From positions 496,001 through 560,000 of the forward strand of contig JAGVRJ010000014.1 of the NCBI GenBank assembly GCA_019059635.1: DNA of 64,000 nucleotides, given 5' to 3'. The notes below the pieces were generated by a model. It was given only the letters and a program-made list of their open reading frames with translations. It ran no database searches and had not been told where the DNA came from. The DNA comes from Proales similis (lineage: Eukaryota > Rotifera > Eurotatoria > Ploima > Proalidae). Both the position numbers and the translations under genes were made by a program. This document shows, piece by piece, positions 11,703-24,610 of the stretch; the stretch's first letter is position 1, and every line of letters begins with the position of its first letter.

Positions 11703-13017
11703 TCATCCAAGCTGAAGTGCTAAATGTCCTCGTAATTTATCATCGCTCGCGAGGAATTCGACGATCCGAAAGCTTTGAAAATAAGATGCTCCTTAGACTG
11801 GCGCCAGAAACTTCACTTACCCGGGTCATTGTTCGGTACGCCAGGACCCGTAGATGTCGAACCGAACTGACTCCTAACAAAATTAGGTGTATAGCTGTTG
11901 TGTCTTTGAAAATTTTGCGGACGTCGGGGACGGGCATGGGATACTGTGAACTGGACATCTTGAAATGTTTTTCCGTTTAACTAGAGCTGAACTGTTGCAA
12001 TAAATGCTTTGCGTTCAACCGTTTTTCAATCAAATTTCACCTCTCTGATGGCTTGTTCGGCTGATTCTTGAGAATCAACACACACAAAAGCATAGCTTTT
12101 AAGATACATATTGTCACTGTTGGCTTGATTCAAAGTAATTGGCTTAATATTACTTGTTTTTGACGTCGACATGTTTGATTCGAGCGGACGGCACGTTCGA
12201 TTCAAAGACAGATCGAATAAGTGGCTCAGTTACATTATTCGCTTTAATATAAAGGCTAATGCCCGAGTGCATTCGGCGTTCAGGCGTTTGGCCGGGATGA
12301 AAGGAATTGTGACGTTGAAATTGACGTGGCCCCATTGACGGCGAATAGGTGTCACCATGTTGCGGATTAAACTGAGGCGATAGAGAGGTGTTGGGCGAAA
12401 GTTGACTAGGCGAATGAGCTGCAGACGAATATGAAACGGACGGAGATTCCACTGATTCCTTATTTAATCTCAGACTTGGGCTTTAAGAAGATTTTTGAGA
12501 AAAAAAAATGGAAAATCACTTGTTTATTTGTTCGACTGCGAATATCGTCCCTTCTAGAGGTGGAACGCTTGAAGCCTTTTTCTTTGGTCTTGGTCTCCAA
12601 TTTGATCACCTGGTTTTTTGTTTTTTTTCTCACCGAATTCAATATCGTTTTTCAAAAAGCAAAAAAAAATTTTTACGCCCGACTGAATGAGCTGCTTGGC
12701 TGCTTCCTTAGCGTCAAGCTTTTGTCCTGTTGGAGCTGAGCTAGCAACTTAAATGATCATACCATTTACAATCATAAAATAAGAGAAATCATCAAAAATA
12801 AAAGTTCGAACCCGTTTTAGGAAGGTTAGGGCTTTCTGTTTTGCTGGCCTTCGTCTGCTTTCGTTCGATATAGGCTTTTTTCTTTTGTTTGACACTTAGA
12901 CCTTGTACGATCTGCCTTGTCGTAGATTGCCACTTTTACCTTCTTTTTCATCTTGGCAATCTTCTTAAGCAGCTGCTCTTCTTCGTTTGTCAAGTGATTT
13001 GGGAAGTTTATGTGCAT
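11703..13017 (-). CDS. NELFE: Negative elongation factor E (NELF-E), RRM protein, multi-exon
   Basis: RNA-binding subunit of the NELF complex that holds RNA polymerase II in promoter-proximal pausing. The start at 13017 gives MHINFPNHLTNEEEQLLKKI, matching the N terminus of vertebrate NELF-E; an in-frame extension to 13122 is possible. Later exons carry GQKLDAKEAAKQLIQSG, then VIKLETKTKEKGFKRSTSRR, corresponding to the vertebrate KAETKNSGFKRS region. A Ser/Pro/Gln-rich linker replaces the Arg-Asp repeat tract. The RRM begins at GISLYIKANNVTEPLIRSVF and continues in the next exon as YLKSYAFVCVDSQESAEQAI. The tail contains DVQFTVSHARPRRPQNFQRH. The last small exon and stop near 11703 are tentative. 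The gene converges with the EXTL3-like gene, with about 240 bp between stops. Confidence 0.86.
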
Positions 13018-13323
13018 CCTCTTTATTGATATTCCTTGTTGACTGGTGTTAATTTTTTGTGACAAGTTCGATTTCTTGAGCGAATTTATATTTTTCGATT
13101 TTGAATTGGAGAAAGAATGCACATAATCAACTGTGGCGAGGTTATTTTCTTGTCTGCCTGACTGCTTCTTCTAACTAATGCGTATCACATTATGAAGGTA
13201 GAGGCGATTGAAATTGATAAAATTGAGAATTTGTTTATTAAAAAGATTCGACAAATCGAGATGCGCGAGATCTCTAGCTTTAGAGGGAATTATTCATTTT
13301 AACGAAAAGAGAGAAAGGCAAAT
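13018..13323. other. Short intergenic region
   Basis: About 300 bp lie between the NELF-E start (-) and the acyltransferase stop (-). The first 105 bases are open in frame with NELF-E and could be 5' UTR or extra N terminus. Nothing else is recognisable. Confidence 0.4.
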
Positions 13324-14574
13324 TTAGACGGCCGAGTCTAGAAACCAGCGTTGTTCTAGCTGTTTGGATATGGTTGATGAGAGGCGGACCAGTGGCTCTT
13401 CAATGACCATGTAGAAAACGAAGGCAACCAGGTAGGTTATGCAGATGCAGCACAGCGTGTATATGAACTGTGTCTGAAATTTGATTCCAATGATTGCAAG
13501 TATAACAATTGGATGAAGAAGGTACAGGCCGAAACTATATTTTCCACAACTCCTGAGTAATGTGCTGTCGCCAAACAGCCTGGTAACAAGATTTGGCTGA
13601 CCAAGTGCCATCAAGCAGAGCATAAGTGACCACGTGAGCGCGGGCAGGGATTCGGACCTGTGTGTTCCTTTTGAAATCGACATGTTGCTCAGTTCGAGTC
13701 CGATTGCCAAGCAGGCCAAGGTTAAAAATGAAATGAGCGCTTGGGCCCATTTTGTTTTGACCAGCTCCATTACTGATGCTTTCGACTCGACAAGTAGGAG
13801 AAGCGAGGCGCCCAGAGAGCCGTAGAAAAATACATTGAATCGAGGCAAAAGGTGGTGATTGTTTTTCAAGTTTTCGATTAGAAGATCTTCGTACTTGAGC
13901 TGAAAGTAGTTGAAGTATTCGTTGCTTAGGCATGCAGCAAAGCAGAATGCGAAAAAGAATACGAAGAACCTTGCAGAGAGCTTGGCGGCAATACAATAAA
14001 ACGGAACTAGCAGATAATATTTGACCTCGGGTGCAATGGTCCACAAATGGTTGAGACCGACCTCGTTGAGCGAGATTATCCTCCACCACGAGCTGAAGTT
14101 GATTGTGATTATTGCATTGATTTCATCATACAGCAAATAAATTAGAGCTGAGTAGAACGATGCGAATATGAAAAAAACCAGATAGATGCGAAAGAATCGT
14201 CTGATTGCGTAATTCAAGATCAAGAGTACGTCGTTTTTGAGCGAATTGGAAGCAAAAAGATCTTTCAACAGGCGATAAGTAAGAAGGAAAGCACTGAGCA
14301 CAAAGAAACCGTCAACAGCCGCGGTTCTGGTGATCCTCACCACCAGGTCGGCTAGTTCGCACGAAAACTTGGCCTCTCTTGTGTGTGCTCCAATCACAAT
14401 TAACGCCAGACTCCCACGATAGCCGTCTAAAAAGTGGAAGCGGCCTTTCTCATTCTCGACCTCCCAAGGTGATTTCAGGCTGCCTAGCTTTTTCAAAGTT
14501 GCCTTAAAGTAACGACTCATTCTGTAAAATTGTTTGAATGGCATGTTTGAAGGCTTTTTTAAAATTCCCTTCAC
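13324..14574 (-). CDS. Acyltransferase-3 family membrane protein; 5' exon probably missing
   Basis: Integral membrane acyltransferase of the acyltransferase-3 (OafA / nose-resistant-to-fluoxetine) family. It carries the family's N-terminal motif FHFLDGYRGSLALIVIGAH, with the conserved Arg and His of the first membrane helix. DGFFVLSAFLLTYRLL, NHLWTIAPEVKYYLLVPFYC, KYSFGLYLLHPIVILAIIGI and the final FYMVIEEPLVRL segment follow. About ten membrane helices are evident. The open frame reaches upstream to 14574 with no ATG at that end: the sequence there is a splice-acceptor-like ATCAG followed by GTG. So either the protein starts at the internal ATG (about 14544) or an upstream exon exists. Animal relatives often carry an extracellular NRF domain before this region; I see none here. 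Substrate unknown. Confidence 0.85.
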   Translation of the reverse strand: MKGILKKPSNMPFKQFYRMSRYFKATLKKLGSLKSPWEVENEKGRFHFLDGYRGSLALIVIGAHTREAKFSCELADLVVRITRTAAVDGFFVLSAFLLTYRLLKDLFASNSLKNDVLLILNYAIRRFFRIYLVFFIFASFYSALIYLLYDEINAIITINFSSWWRIISLNEVGLNHLWTIAPEVKYYLLVPFYCIAAKLSARFFVFFFAFCFAACLSNEYFNYFQLKYEDLLIENLKNNHHLLPRFNVFFYGSLGASLLLLVESKASVMELVKTKWAQALISFLTLACLAIGLELSNMSISKGTHRSESLPALTWSLMLCLMALGQPNLVTRLFGDSTLLRSCGKYSFGLYLLHPIVILAIIGIKFQTQFIYTLCCICITYLVAFVFYMVIEEPLVRLSSTISKQLEQRWFLDSAV

Positions 14575-15885
14575 CTGATAATAAAATTTGAATTAACTTT
14601 ATGACCTAAATACGCTCCGAGCATCAAAATCCAACCGAACGCTTGCTTTTTTAATGTAAAACATCTGATTCACCTGTACGTGCTCAACGCCATGACGAGC
14701 GGATAAGACTAGCTTAAAAATATGAAATTAAACTGCGCTCGCTCCATATTTTTTTGCATTAGCTTTGGTTTTAATTTTCTATCAAAGCAGTTGGCCACAG
14801 CTGTTTTCAACAATCACGCTAAAAGATAAACTGAGCTCATTTCGCATTTATGCATATGCTTAACTGTCGCTGCTTAATCCTGCGCTTTGTTGCCGGCGAA
14901 TATTCAATTCAGGTAGCATGACCAATTCACACAGACGGCCGTTAATTGCATTTCATTGAGATTGTCCATGATCATCCATCATCCATGATGATGATTTTAA
15001 ACTGCAAGAACTGCAAGCTTTTAGGTTTTAAAGAACACCAGAAAACTGCAAGCTCGTTGAGTATTTCTGCTCTCGTCAAAATTTGTTGCCAGAGTGTCGC
15101 TTTTTTCAAGTTCAACTGTAAATAGCCCCATGTTTTGTAATTTGAGTTCTTTTTTCATTTTATTGACTTGTAATCTGTTAAATAAATGGAAATAAAAGTC
15201 TCACAAATTCAAATAGCAGGCAAAAAGGCTTATTCAATTAAAGAAGGCAAAAAGACCAAGATCATAACCATTATTAGGCTGCTAGAAAAGCTTCTGTGTT
15301 TTTCAGTCTTCCTTTTCGCTTTCTGTCATATCATCCGCAATCCATCTGCCCAACTTGAGATTCTTTCCCATTGAGTGTAGGCAGGCAAGAATGGATGAAT
15401 GTGGGCATTCGAGTTTCAACGCTATATTACGGCTGCTTAGTTGGGGATTTGCAACAGTTGGTGAATGGCATCTGGATCAACCTGATGAGGACGACCTGAT
15501 CTTGTACGGTCCTCGAGTTTTAAGTCATTTGAACGGAAGAGATTAGGTTAGAGATTAGGTATCATTGCTTGTATTAACTCACTTAAACAGTAATCACCAG
15601 GAAAGTGATTTCTATCTGATGCGGTGCTTTTGCTGCTTTATAAGATAGCGATATTTCATTCTACTAAAATAGATAAAAGAAATTTTCAGGCAATTTAATT
15701 TAAAAATCCGAGAATCAGACATTTTTCTCTCCGAATCAGAACTAACCTCCCAAATACGCTCCATGTGCTTGTAAGGCACGTGGAAAAATGATTAAAGCAA
15801 TTGAAAAACCCGAGGACCAGATTTTTAGATAAAAAGATCTACTTGGAACGATATTCGTCAAGATCCTTCTTAAACCGATCCAAAA
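14575..15885. other. Long intergenic region, no supported gene
   Basis: About 1.3 kb lie between the acyltransferase (-) and HEATR1 (+). It could hold the missing 5' exon of the acyltransferase and the divergent promoters of both genes. Short open frames at 15186-15374 and 15355-15546 have no recognisable protein features. A short GATTAGGT direct repeat is seen near 15541-15560. I see nothing else. Confidence 0.4.
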
Positions 15886-18800
15886 ATGGCAACTTCACTG
15901 AGTGAACAGCTTAAGAGATTGCGAGTGCCCGCAATTAGCTCAGCCTTATCTGGTATTAACGATCGCCGCAAAGTATCCTTTCTGTACGACCCGCATGAGG
16001 CGGCAAATATCGATGCGGAAACGGCATATCTCATGGCCATGAATGGCATCGAGCAGCTCAAGAGAATCGATCAAGATACATTTGAGACGTTCGAGGATAC
16101 TCTATTCAGCTCGAGCAGTCTGGGATTCGATCGGGCCACTCAAACTGCGGAGGCGAACCAAAGACTCAATTGCGAAGTCGGCCGCTTTCTGCTCCATCTT
16201 TCACCTTACATGATGCTTAAGGCGGCCCATAAAGCCTTTGAATGGCTTGTGTTTCAATACCAGATTCACTTGTACAATCCAGATGAGCTTCTGATGTGTT
16301 TTCTGCCTTATCACGAGAGCAACTTTTTCGTTCGAGGAATTCAGCTGTTGCCTGTTGAGAAAATCAACGATAAGCAATGGGACTGGCTAACAAACAATCA
16401 GCAAAAAGGAGTCAAACTGGCCGCTGAAACCTTGGCCACACACATGTTTAGCGACTTGGCATTTTTCAATTTCATGATCGGCTTCTTGCGCCGATGCTTA
16501 AACCAATTTGACCCAGAGATTGCCGATTGTGTTTCAGTGCAACAGCAAGCTCACTTTTCCGCCCGACTTAACTTCTTCATAAACTTTTTCGCCAAATCTT
16601 TGCTTCAAGCGATTCATTTGCTCAGCAAGAGCTCAGAGCGTTCTGGAGCGACAGAAAAAGCGATTCAAAATCAAGAAAAGTTTTTCGCCATCCTTCTTCC
16701 GATTCTGTTGGACGGCTTCAAGACCCATGTTTACTCCTTCAGACAGCTTGCCTATCTCGTCAGTTCCCTTTTGTTCGAAAGATTCCAGCTAAACGATGAT
16801 TACGTGGGCAAAGCATTGAATACTCTCACGAGAGCGTTGAGCAAGCAGACAAAAGATTTAATGGACTTGGACGAGAAAGCCAGCGAGATGGATCCAGAGC
16901 AACATGAATGTGTTAGATCAGCTGTTCTAACAATTCTCATAATTGTCCAGTCGCAGAACGTGTTCAACTCAAAGAGAGAATGGCCATTTGTCAAGAAACT
17001 CGCCAAGTCACTTCAGGATCCAGAATACAGGAAAGCCTTCTTCCAAACGATCGATAGCATAATCGACACGCACCAAATCAGCAGACTGGTAACCGTGTTT
17101 GGGTATTCCTTGGTTAGCTTGACCATCGAATATGACAAGCAATCCCAGCATGAGCTGCTGATTGACCTCGAAACAAACGACGATGAAGAAAGAATCAAGA
17201 ACTTGGACTTGGATAATCACTATTTTCAGTTATTGTCAGAACTTGTCGATCGTCTTCAGTCACGCAAGACCGTTGTGGAGCATTTGGCCTCTTGTCTGCT
17301 CAGTGCCCTGGTGAACAATTTTACCGAAAGCAAGCTGCAAAGCTCGGTCACAAATCCGATAATTGAGCTTCACATCTGCAAATTGCTGTACAAACTGGAA
17401 AATGCAAGTGCAGTTGAGTTTGACGTCGCGCTGAGAAAAATGCTGGGAGACCAAGACTCGTCGCAAGCCAGCTCCCAAATCAAATATCTTTTGCACACAA
17501 TCGGAGGAAAATTCAAAAGCACCCAGTGCAAATCGACATTCAAGTATCAAGCGGTCGAGCTATCCGACTCTAAACAGAAAGCTTCAACTTTAGTTCTTTC
17601 GCTCAACCACCCGAATGAACACGTACGTCGCAATGCTGTAGGCTATATTCGAGAGAAATTGGAGCAAAACTCGGCCGACTCGTTGGATATCGAGTTTCTT
17701 CAATCTCAATTAAGACTCAAATGGGAAAACGAGCAGTCGCCAATCGTTTGGCTATCTATTCTTGAACTTGGTTCCTTACTTACGCGGATATTTGAGTTCA
17801 ACGAACTGCTAAAAGCACCCAACGGCGGCCTTTTGTCGATTTTTTCCATTTATTCTTCAATAGGCCCTCAAGCTGAGTCAGCCAAGAGCCAGTGGAAAGA
17901 ATGCTGGTCTAGACTGACGCAGGTGGTCTTTGACCAGTTCTACAACCAGTCTGATTCATCTCAGGTCGAGTGTTTTTTCGCTGCTTTCATTTCGATCGGA
18001 GCAAAGCTCGCCGAACACGCACTCTTTGATTTGCTGACCTCGATGCAAAAGAGCAAATTCGTTCAGCACATTTATTGCAATTCGCCTCAAAAAACCAAAA
18101 AGCCGAGCTCCGATGCCGAACATTTTGAGCTGTTCATCCAGACTGCAGTGAAATATCTGCTCTCTAATGACTGCAAGACTCAAACTAACTTGATCACAGT
18201 TCCGCAGTTTATGACTGAATCTGTCGAGCAAAATGAAGAATTTCAAATTGATTATCTGGACGTGATACGCAATGAGCTGTGTCTCAGAGTCTGCGCCCAG
18301 TCTCTCTTCTTTTCCAACTCGAAAGAGTTCCTGCTAATCAGCCTCGAGTTCATCAAGCGATTGGCTTCACGCTTGAGCGAGTTCAAGCTCAGCGAACAAG
18401 AAGATAGTTCAAGGCAAGCCTCGAACGCTTCGGTCTCATTCAGCCAATACGACGAGTTGATCAAATCCCAGACGGTCAAGCCCGCCTTGGTCAAGCATTT
18501 GGTTTCGCTATTCTTGAAGAGCGTTTCCATTCAAATGTCCAACTTTACATGCTCGACTGTGGGCGATAGTGATATGATTGAGTTACTTGGCGAGTTGTTC
18601 TCAAGCACTTGCCATCTAACTCGGTCTAAACTGCAGAAGGCTATTTTCAATTTGCTTCAAAGCTCTCCTTGTTTTGGCAATTTAAGAATCAAGCCCGATG
18701 GTGCTGAGAATTGCCTCAACAAAGAACAGCTAGCAAACCGCAAGTTCATTCAGTTTATGCTTAAATTCCTTACCGAGCCAGTTGAATCTAGCAATCAAGT

Positions 18801-21800
18801 TTGCATTCAAAAGGCAATCGAGTGTCTCATCTCTGCGATGGAAAAAGCAGAAAGCCTAGAGGAAAGGCTATTGGACGCCGTCGTGCTTATTTCGTGCCGA
18901 CATCTATCGAGCGAAACCAAAAAAGTTCGAATCAAATGCCTTGAACTTCTTGAGCTTATTCACACTAAACAGAGCGATGGGCTCTGGAATGGTTTTCTTA
19001 AACGTGTCCTAAAACTCAGAGAGGAGCTTGTTCTTGACCAGTCATCGGCAAGTGTACGCAATCGGTGCCTCAACAAAGCGCTCTCCTCGGACCAAAAGGC
19101 TTCTAAGCGAGTGATCAATACCTTATCGAGCTACATTCAACACAAATGGGACGGGGACAACTCTCAGTCGAATGTTTTCGAATTCAATGGCCCGAGTCCA
19201 TTTGACGTCAACACACGCCATCATCTTTTCAGGCAGCTTCAAGTGTCCATTTTAGAGCTTGTGTCTGAACTGGACGAGAGGATGCTCATCGAGTTTGTTC
19301 CATCAGCTCTCAATCACTTGTTCGAAGCCGCGGAGAAACCACCTCTTGACGCAGACGACTCTGACTCGATTTCAATGAGAATGATTGAAATTATGATTGA
19401 AAAGCTGATGGTTAACAAGGAATCTGCGATTCTCTTTAACGACACCTCGCAAGAGTTTACAAAATTGCTCAAATGCATCGATGACTCGTCGATGGCCAGC
19501 GATAGCCCCAAAGCGTTCATTTTCAAGGCTTTCCTGAAAGCAGTGACGAAACAAATTTCAATCGATCAATGCAGCTTTTTCATTTCACTGAATGCCGATA
19601 ATCAGCTCAAACTGATAAAGCTGTTATTCGAAATTGGAAACGATTTCAGTAGGAAGGCTTCGTCAGATGCAAGAGAGCTTCTTTGCAAACTTCAAGTAGA
19701 CGCCAATCACCTCGAGCATCTGTTCAAGAGTCAGCTGCAAATAAAAGGTTCGAACGAAATGCAAGTCGATTCACAGACAACCAAAGAGCTCAAACGAAAA
19801 CTTGACGAAATCAAGAAAGAATCACGCGCTGCGCTCCCATCTAAGCCGCTTCTTCTCATTCTGCAGGTTCTCAAGTCAAGTCAACTTCGCAATGCGGAGT
19901 CGGGCTCAAATGATTCCTTCCTGAGCCTTGTACCGAGTTTGTTTGAAATTCTTGATTTGACCGGCACCGCGTCCAATGTAGACTCGGCTGAGGACCAAGA
20001 GGAGGCTCTTGGCAATCAGGTTTCGATTCAGACTCTCACTCTAGAGTGTTTGCATCAAATGCTGGAAACCGCTGACTCAAGTGAACTCCTAAAAGACAAA
20101 GACTTTAGGATCGAATCTCTCGTGCATATTATTCAAGAGTCGGCCAACTTGGAGAACATTGATCAAGCGAACCACTTAACTCGGATGCAAGATTTGGCCA
20201 TGCAGGTGATTACCGAAATCGCCAAACGCCTGCCACATCTGGTCCTTGAGCACATTTTGATCATGTTCGTGTTTGTTGGAAACAAAATCGCCCGCAAGGA
20301 TGATAAACACTCGATCGAGATGATGGCCAGATTGATGGAGAACATCTTGCCGGCTATAATCCACAACGAGAGTCGTGACGAGAGCAGCAGATTCACGCAA
20401 AGCAAAAATGAGCTCAAGAGACACCAGAAAAAGCTTCCGTTTGTCTCGTCTCTTGTCTGTAAAATAATTCAGTCGTTTGTGGTTGCTCTACCTCACATCC
20501 CGGCACACCGCAAGACCACCATATTCACGCAGCTAATGAGAATAATCGGCGTTGACACTTACCTCTGGATACTGGTGATTCAGACCATAGACTATCATTT
20601 GGTGAAGAACAACGACATCCTCGAGCTAAAAGTGCAGCTAGAACGCTTTGAAAAGGAGAAGAGCGAAAAGCAAGGAGAGAAGAAGCTTCGTGATATAATC
20701 AAGGCATCCAATCAAACCATAGTGAGCCTCTACGGCGAGTTTGATGCCAGCAATATTCTGACCACTGCCTTAAATCTGATCGCGTTCCTAGATAGATACT
20801 CGGCCAAGCTTGTGGAGCGAACAATTCACTCGTTTAAAACTCAAAAGTCAAATGAGAAAAATGAAGAGAACGCAAAGCAGTCTTACGCCCATCTCGCGTG
20901 TCAAATCGATTCCTACAACCTCATGCAGTCAAAATATCTTGCTTACAACTTGATGATGTTCGTCATCGATCTGTTTGGTTCTGAGAGCTTGTTAAAGAAG
21001 CTGGGTCAGAGCAGCGATGATAACCAAAAGACTCTTCAATCCGGCCTGTTGCAAAGCCTTATTCAACGGGTTCTCTCTTTCTGGCACCATTTGAATGTGC
21101 TAAACAAACGATTCGAAGATGCGGCCAAGAGTCCGGGGGTCGAGTCGAGTCAGAGAAACGCCTTTCTCATTCATGACTCGCGCAAATTTCAGCGATCATT
21201 TGAAATCAAATGCCAAGAGCTGCTCGAGAAGGCAGTAAATATGCTCGATTCAAATCAGTTTATCGAAACAATTCGACAGCTTTTGAGAGACGAGGAGACG
21301 CCCATCAAACGGCGCGCTCTCAATTTGCTCAACTCGCGTCTAAGAAAGGCTGAGCCGCACCCGGAAGAAACGAGCGCATTGATTTCATTGTCCAATCAAG
21401 AACTTTTGGCCGTTTTAACCGAGTCCGACTCGCTGCGCGCGAAATCTGAAGAGAGCAGCGCTCGGCCCGACGAGTATGAAGTCATTAGCCAAACTGTACT
21501 CTTCTCTATAAAGCTGCTGTGTAAACGCATTGGCCAACAAAACCCGGCCGCTTTTGAGCAGACACTCAAATACCTGGTTGAGCAAGTGAAGCCGCTCTTG
21601 ACTGTGATCCGATCAGACAAACAAATCAGTCGGACCAATTATCTGTCCAGTCTTTTGCTATGCATCGCCGAGTTGTGCCTTAAGCTCAAAACCAAAGTAC
21701 TTGTCTACTTGAAGCCGATTCTGGAGTTCAATTTCACAATCGGCAACAAGTTGATCCAGCTGATTCCCGTGGCTAAGGATCTGTCAGCGAAAGATGAAAA

Positions 21801-23277
21801 GCAAATCCGAGCCCACGAGCTACTTGTGCTCAGCTGTGTAACATGCTTGGCCAAAGTTGTTCACGGACTGAACAACTTCTTGAGTCCGTTTTTGGCCCAA
21901 GTCTTCCACGTAGCCAGTTCGTTGTCATTTGTCGTGGACAACTGCGCTGCCTTCTCTCAATCAATTTTAACGCAATTATCCAATAGAACAGCTCAGTTAA
22001 GATCGCTGCTTTCAAATTCTATTCCGCTGCGTATAATGGCGCCCATATTTAACAAGCAGATTCAGCAAAGAGAAAACCTGCTTGAGTTCACGCGGAATCT
22101 GAAATACTCGATGGAAATGATTTTGGGCGCAATAAACTCGGCGAGCAATCAAGATCTGGCGACCAACATCAAGCTGCTCAAAGACATGTTTCTCTCCCTG
22201 TTTGAAATTAGGGAAAATCTTCTCACCGAGAAACTAATGAGTTCCGAGCAGATTTATTCACTCGAGGAGTTTGTTTTCGAGGCGTTCTGTGAGCTCAGCT
22301 TCCGGCTCTCTGAACAAGTGTTCCGGCCACTCTTCTTCAAGCTGGTCGAATGGGCAACTACTTCAAGTGTCGACTGGAAGAAGCCAAAATCATTCGCCAG
22401 ACATCGCACTTTCTACGGCTTGTGCAAGAAATTGTCGCAGAAACTTAGAAATCTGTTCGTCATTTTTGCGGTTCAATTCATGCAAAATGCAATTGAGCTG
22501 ACAACTCAGCTTCATAAGGATAAGATGCCAAAAGGTCGGTAGCATCGACTTAAAATTATTAATTTCAAAAGGCTAATTTAAGCTTGCCCCATAGGAGTTG
22601 ATCTCACATCAGAGCACTTGGAGCTCGCCTCCTGCATCTTGGACACTTTTTCATCAATATTTCAGTTTGACACTGATAAGGCTATATGCACAAAGGAGAA
22701 TTTCAATCTGCTCTGCCAGCCCTTGCTTGACCAGGTTTGAACCAGTTTTCCTCTAAGCATTCGATATAATTGATCAACAAGCCATACTTTGCCCACAAGA
22801 TTGACAACCAAGCCGGCGCCAAAGAAGAGGAACTTCAACGAAAACATCTTATTCCATGCATGGTCAATTTTTCATTCGTGTTTGCCGACGACCAAGAGCT
22901 GTTCTCCAAGTTTCACTATCAACTCCTGCTCAAGACCAAGCATGAATCGAGCAAGGTGGGAAGCGAAATAATCTAGCTATTGCGTTCTCAGCTCTTAAAA
23001 TCCTAACCTTGACTAGATACGCTTGTTTGCCATTGAACTGCTGGATCAAATAGTGAAGCGAATTGGCGATCAATACAGTATTTATCTGACCGATCTCATG
23101 CCTTTTGTAGCTGAACTCATGGAAGGTGAGTTACTTTGATTGTTTAAGATTTAACTGAATTCTTGTTCGCCTTATACTTTTTTAGATCCATCCAGCGAGG
23201 TAGAAGCGTTCGTGCAGAAATTTTTGAATCAATTAGAGGCAACTGTGGGCGAAGCCGTTCAGCCGTATCTTATTTAA
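15886..23277 (+). CDS. HEATR1: HEATR1 / UTP10 homologue, five exons, 2381 aa
   Basis: Large HEAT-repeat protein of the U3 snoRNP/t-UTP subcomplex of the small-subunit processome, needed for Pol I transcription and early 18S pre-rRNA processing in the nucleolus. The first exon is huge (15886-22534). Four short exons follow: 22595-22734, 22800-22955, 23017-23125 and 23186-23277. All joins are in phase. The N terminus matches HEATR1 closely: LFDPKEAA-like LYDPHEAANIDAETAYLMAM, then RFLLHLSPYMMLKAAHKAFE and VRGIQLLPVEK. The NLMLSLNHP-type motif appears as LSLNHPNEHVRRNAVGYI. Near the end, CLAKVVHGLNNFLSPFL and the spliced tail (RLFAIELLDQIVKRIGDQY, EAVQPYLI) match the conserved BP28 C-terminal domain. 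It is somewhat longer than human HEATR1 (2144 aa). A poly(A) signal AATAAA lies near 23300. Confidence 0.95.
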
Positions 23278-23742
23278 GGCAGAAGATTAAGTCGAGAAAA
23301 TAAAATTTGCCAAAAAGAGTCTTTTCTTGTCTACCAACACTTATCCGAGCCTGTGCACGCAAACTTGATTGCTGAAAAGCAACGCACGTTCTTCAAGGAT
23401 TAGACGCATGAAAATCAATCAAGCCAATCGGATCTCGAAATAGCAAGATAGATTGATTGCTGTTGTTTGAATGGTTTTTTACCAGTCAAACTCGAGTGGT
23501 CCATCCATGATCGATTTTATTAATTCATGCGATACTTGCTTTTCTGGCTTTTATTTATTGGCATTTGTGCAATTGAGTTTTTATTGAGGCATAATTTCGG
23601 ACTAATTCTAGTCGTAGCAAAGCTCAAAAAATGAGCGCATTCAATTAAAATAGCGACGAATAAAATTAAAAAATCGGCTTCAGCGATCTCGGTACATCCA
23701 GATTTTGCAAATCTTACCCACAAACAGCTCGTACTACATAAT
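23278..23742. other. Intergenic region upstream of MOB1
   Basis: About 460 bp contain the HEATR1 3' UTR (poly(A) signal near 23300) and the MOB1 promoter and 5' UTR. I see no clear core-promoter motif. Confidence 0.4.
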
Positions 23743-24610
23743 ATGAGCTTTCTATTGTAAGTTGTTCTAGTTTTATCTTTGTTACAAAATGTGACAGTTG
23801 CCTGCCATTCACACAGTGGAAACAAGTCAAGCAAGACACTAAAGCCCAGGAAAAACGCTGAAAACATCCAAGCTACAACAACTGAAACGACTCTGCTGTC
23901 GAGATATCAGCCCGAAATAGCCACTTTGGGAAGCGGTAATCTTCGTCTTGCTGTTATGCTTCCTGAAGGCGAAGACGTCAACGAATGGGTCGCAGTGAAC
24001 AGTAATTTGAGAAGCTTTTAAGACCACTCAGCCGCTGATTTGACTTTAACTTCAAAACGTTCCAAGCTGTCGATTTCTTTAACCAGATCAACATGCTCTA
24101 CGGAACTCTGACCGAGTTTTGCACTGACCACACGTGTCCTGTCATGTCTGCCGGACCTAAATACGTAAAATAGAGCCAAGCACGAGTTTGAGCTTTTCTA
24201 ACCGCTAATCTCTACCGAAGGAGTACCACTGGGCCGATGGAGTGACCATCAAGAAGCCAATAAAATGTTCGGCTCCAAGATACATAGATTACCTAATGAA
24301 TTGGATTCAGTCACAGGTGGACAACGAGGCAATATTTCCGTCTGCCATCGGAGTGCCCTTTCCGAAAAATTTCCTCACAACAGCCAAATCAATTCTCAAG
24401 CGTCTCTTCCGCGTCTATGCTCATATCTACCACGAGCATTTCAATCAAGTTATCAATCTCCAAGAAGAGGCGCATTTAAACACTTCTCTCAAGCATTTCA
24501 TTTACTTTGTTCAAGAATTTAATCTGGTCGAAAAAAAAGAACTCGCTCCGCTTCAAGATCTAATCGATAAACTGCTCGACTCTGACCGAACTCAGATCTC
24601 AAATGATTAG
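23743..24610 (+). CDS. MOB1: MOB kinase activator 1
   Basis: Co-activator of LATS/NDR kinases in the Hippo and mitotic-exit pathways. Four exons join in phase. The start at 23743 gives MSFL, which joins an exon from 23817 ([34 protein letters not shown]). Next comes [20 protein letters not shown], then [20 protein letters not shown], ending at 24610. The zinc-site ligands are visible as the Cys pair in [15 protein letters not shown] and the His pair in [11 protein letters not shown]. Compared with human MOB1 there is a short insertion after the basic N terminus. The C terminus ([19 protein letters not shown]) is conserved. The predicted protein is about 220 aa. Confidence 0.96.

Noticed and set aside
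12431-12739. Plus-strand open frame of 102 codons
   Set aside because: Antisense shadow of NELF-E exons, hydrophobic low-complexity sequence with poly-T tracts.
13535-14089. 184-codon minus-strand frame inside the acyltransferase
   Set aside because: Alternative-frame shadow; the acyltransferase frame has clear family motifs across the same bases.
15186-15546. Small plus-strand genes upstream of HEATR1
   Set aside because: No family match, atypical composition, and no splice or poly(A) context.
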